Positions 62,876-64,000 of a stretch of 64,000 nt of DNA are shown here, in pieces. How positions within the stretch are numbered: the first letter of the stretch is position 1; the number at the start of each line of letters is the position of its first letter. The DNA lies in the NCBI GenBank assembly GCA_001247695.2, contig LGRX02035488.1:1-64000 (forward strand), written 5' to 3'. Made by a program: the position numbers and the translations under genes. The notes under the pieces are model-generated. The model worked only from the letters and a program-made list of their open reading frames with translations, had not been told where the DNA came from and ran no database searches. The stretch is from Cymbomonas tetramitiformis (lineage: Eukaryota; Chlorophyta; Pyramimonadophyceae; Pyramimonadales; Pyramimonadaceae).

Positions 62876-63054
62876 TTTACTATAAACACTCATACGTGTC
62901 TATCTATTATCCACATCGGCAGCCGCGTTTATACTTGCGTCTCAAGTTTCGTCATGATACACGGTATTTTCATACGAACTTAGAATTATTTAGCCATCTA
63001 TAATTAAATTAAAAAATGACATTGCATAATGTCGTTTTCATCGAATAGCGTGTT

Positions 63055-64000
63055 GAATGACCTTTGTATCCTTCACGGGTTGTTGCACACGTGGTTCCCC
63101 TACCGAGCTTCGAGAAGAAGTTCCCAAGATATCGGTGGTGGCCACAGCAACCTTTGAGCGCAGCTTGGGGGTAGTGAGCTTCTCGATAGCGGCCAACGTT
63201 CTTCTCAAGATATCGGTGGTGACCACAGCAACTTTTGAGCGCAGCTTGGGGGTAGTGAGCTTCTCGATAGCGGCCGACATTTGCTCCCCCAGCTTCTTCT
63301 TAGTGGTCGGCTCCGGTGGTGTCGGGGTGGCTGCTGCCACCAGGTATAGCGCCTCGTCGAAGGGGTGCTTCTTCTTCTTGTCAAGGTTTACCATCACAGG
63401 AGTCGATAACGGCGTAGTTGGCTCGGGCGGTTCAGGTGCAACAGCCGCCAATATGTACTGCTCCTCGAGAGAGCGTTGTACTGTCCCTCCCCCCCCTTGG
63501 CCCGCCAGGAGCCCGAAGCCCTGTCCGCACTACGTAGAACGAAGAAGGGAGTAGGCCCCGCAGCACCGCGAGTGCTAGGCTCAAAAGGTCTCGCCGAGGC
63601 CGAAAGAACACGAGGAGCATCTCGACAATCCGCAGACATCTCACCCGGCCGGGAATTCCCCGCAGGCTGGTGCGCAACCCGACGCCGGTCTCGCCAGGCG
63701 ACTGGCGAAGACGGTGCAGGAGGCGGCACCGAAGTTGCCGAAAAAGTTGAAGTAGGTGGAGAAGAACTCGACGCCATTCCCGCAGAAATTTCGTCCAGCG
63801 CTTCCGCCGCAAGGGGTATGGGTGAAGAGTGAGGCAAAGCGCAAACTCAACCAGAGCGAAGATCTGCCAAATATAGCCAAACACAACAAGATCCGAAGAT
63901 CCGCGGCGTAATCCAAGCGCGCAGGCGTTTATGTCAGTGCGAATTGGGCAACCAAGACTGCTCAAGGGCTAGGATAACGTGTTCAAGACCACCCAGCGCG
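63055..64000 (-). pseudogene. Gag N-terminal region, part 1 (element E), right of transposon B
   Basis: Frame 63451-63055 encodes AAVAPEPPEPTTPL and two copies of AAIEKLTTPKLRSKVAV (a 66-bp direct repeat at 63110-63280), ending QPVKDTKVI at the transposon junction. It continues in frame with the piece at 40788. Upstream, 63837-63452 is open in another frame (Pro/Ser/Arg-rich), so the true frame further 5' is uncertain. The region runs off the window. No start codon or LTR is assigned. Confidence 0.5.

Larger units (their letters stand above)
40793..63054. mobile_element. DNA transposon 'B' (about 11.5 kb without nested C), DUF7869-like superfamily
   Basis: The terminal inverted repeats begin AACACGCTATTCG at 40793 and match the complement ending at 63054 over about 30 bp, followed by AATGACATT motifs on both sides. 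The flanking duplication is GAAC (40789-40792) and GAAT (63055-63058), one mismatch. A minus-strand transposase gene (55482-41108) and a plus-strand accessory gene (55879-62536) diverge. The ends share ACGCTA and the AAAATGAYA pattern with transposon A. It is inserted in gag of element E and itself carries transposon C. Confidence 0.85.
22083..64000 (-). mobile_element. Ty3-type retroelement 'E' with two DNA methyltransferase domains (runs off the window)
   Basis: Reading leftwards and skipping inserts A and B: gag-like region (64,000-37,386), CCHC (36,688-37,398), protease (~35,350-34,437), RT (34,421-33,090), RNase H plus Dam-like domain (33,088-31,927, resuming at 25,112), integrase, chromodomain-like segment and C5 methyltransferase (24,824-22,131), then the polypurine tract. 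The pol order PR-RT-RH-IN and the integrase motifs are Ty3-type. Without its nested inserts the visible part is about 12.8 kb. Stops, an RNase H G-run indel and two transposon insertions show that this copy is dead. The 5' LTR and primer-binding site lie outside the window. Confidence 0.85.

Noticed and set aside
63432..63965. 177-codon minus-strand frame at the right edge as a gene.
   Set aside because: It is Arg/Leu-rich, overlaps a more Gag-like frame (63394-63837) and looks like a shadow of GC-rich coding sequence.

Overview
This window is repeat-dense nuclear DNA of a eukaryote. Canonical GT-AG introns, a Dualen-type non-LTR retrotransposon (described from Chlamydomonas) and a Ty3-type retroelement carrying a cytosine-5 DNA methyltransferase (reported from a charophyte alga and from dinoflagellates) make a green or streptophyte alga the best guess. 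No host housekeeping gene and no rRNA or convincing tRNA gene was recognised, so the species cannot be named from this sequence.

Layout. (1) 1-19,200, element 'D': a minus-strand Cys/His-rich zinc-finger gene and a plus-strand transposase-like gene diverge from a five-copy array of 103-bp hairpin units. The transposase-like gene is split at 3,040/16,540 by a complete 13.5-kb Dualen-type element (3,041-16,533, target duplication CTAACC) and at 17,674 by a 288-bp MITE-like insertion. (2) 19,200-22,080: a 183-bp satellite, AT-rich DNA and a cluster of palindromes. (3) 22,083 to beyond 64,000, element 'E': one Ty3-type retroelement on the minus strand. Read from right to left it has a gag-like region, a CCHC knuckle, protease, reverse transcriptase, RNase H, a phage Dam-like adenine methyltransferase domain, integrase, a chromodomain-like segment and a C5 cytosine methyltransferase. 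(4) Two DNA transposons of one superfamily sit inside E: 'A' (25,117-31,926) splits the Dam-like domain and 'B' (40,793-63,054) splits gag. (5) A CACTA/EnSpm-type transposon 'C' (44,231-54,943) sits inside the transposase gene of B. For Dualen, A, B, C and the MITE-like piece, removing the insert plus one copy of the target duplication restores the interrupted reading frame.

How the genes work together. A and B both have a DUF7869-like transposase gene and an accessory gene transcribed divergently from an internal promoter region, related terminal inverted repeats beginning near ACGCTA, 4-bp target duplications, and a shared terminal exon ending in a Tyr/Trp-rich 'WYY' domain. The accessory gene of B also carries a ParB-like domain followed by a beta-class N4/N6 DNA methyltransferase fold, an architecture typical of phages and bacteria, with the catalytic DPPY motif changed to DCVY. 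Three different DNA-methyltransferase-like domains are therefore stacked in one nest, together with two chromodomain-like segments and RING-like proteins.

Most of these genes carry stops, frameshifts or insertions, so this copy is largely a fossil. The domain combinations, and several hairpin families with covarying stems (intron arrays of B, 22-nt-loop hairpins of C), are the most notable content. Coordinates of termini and splice sites were read by eye.
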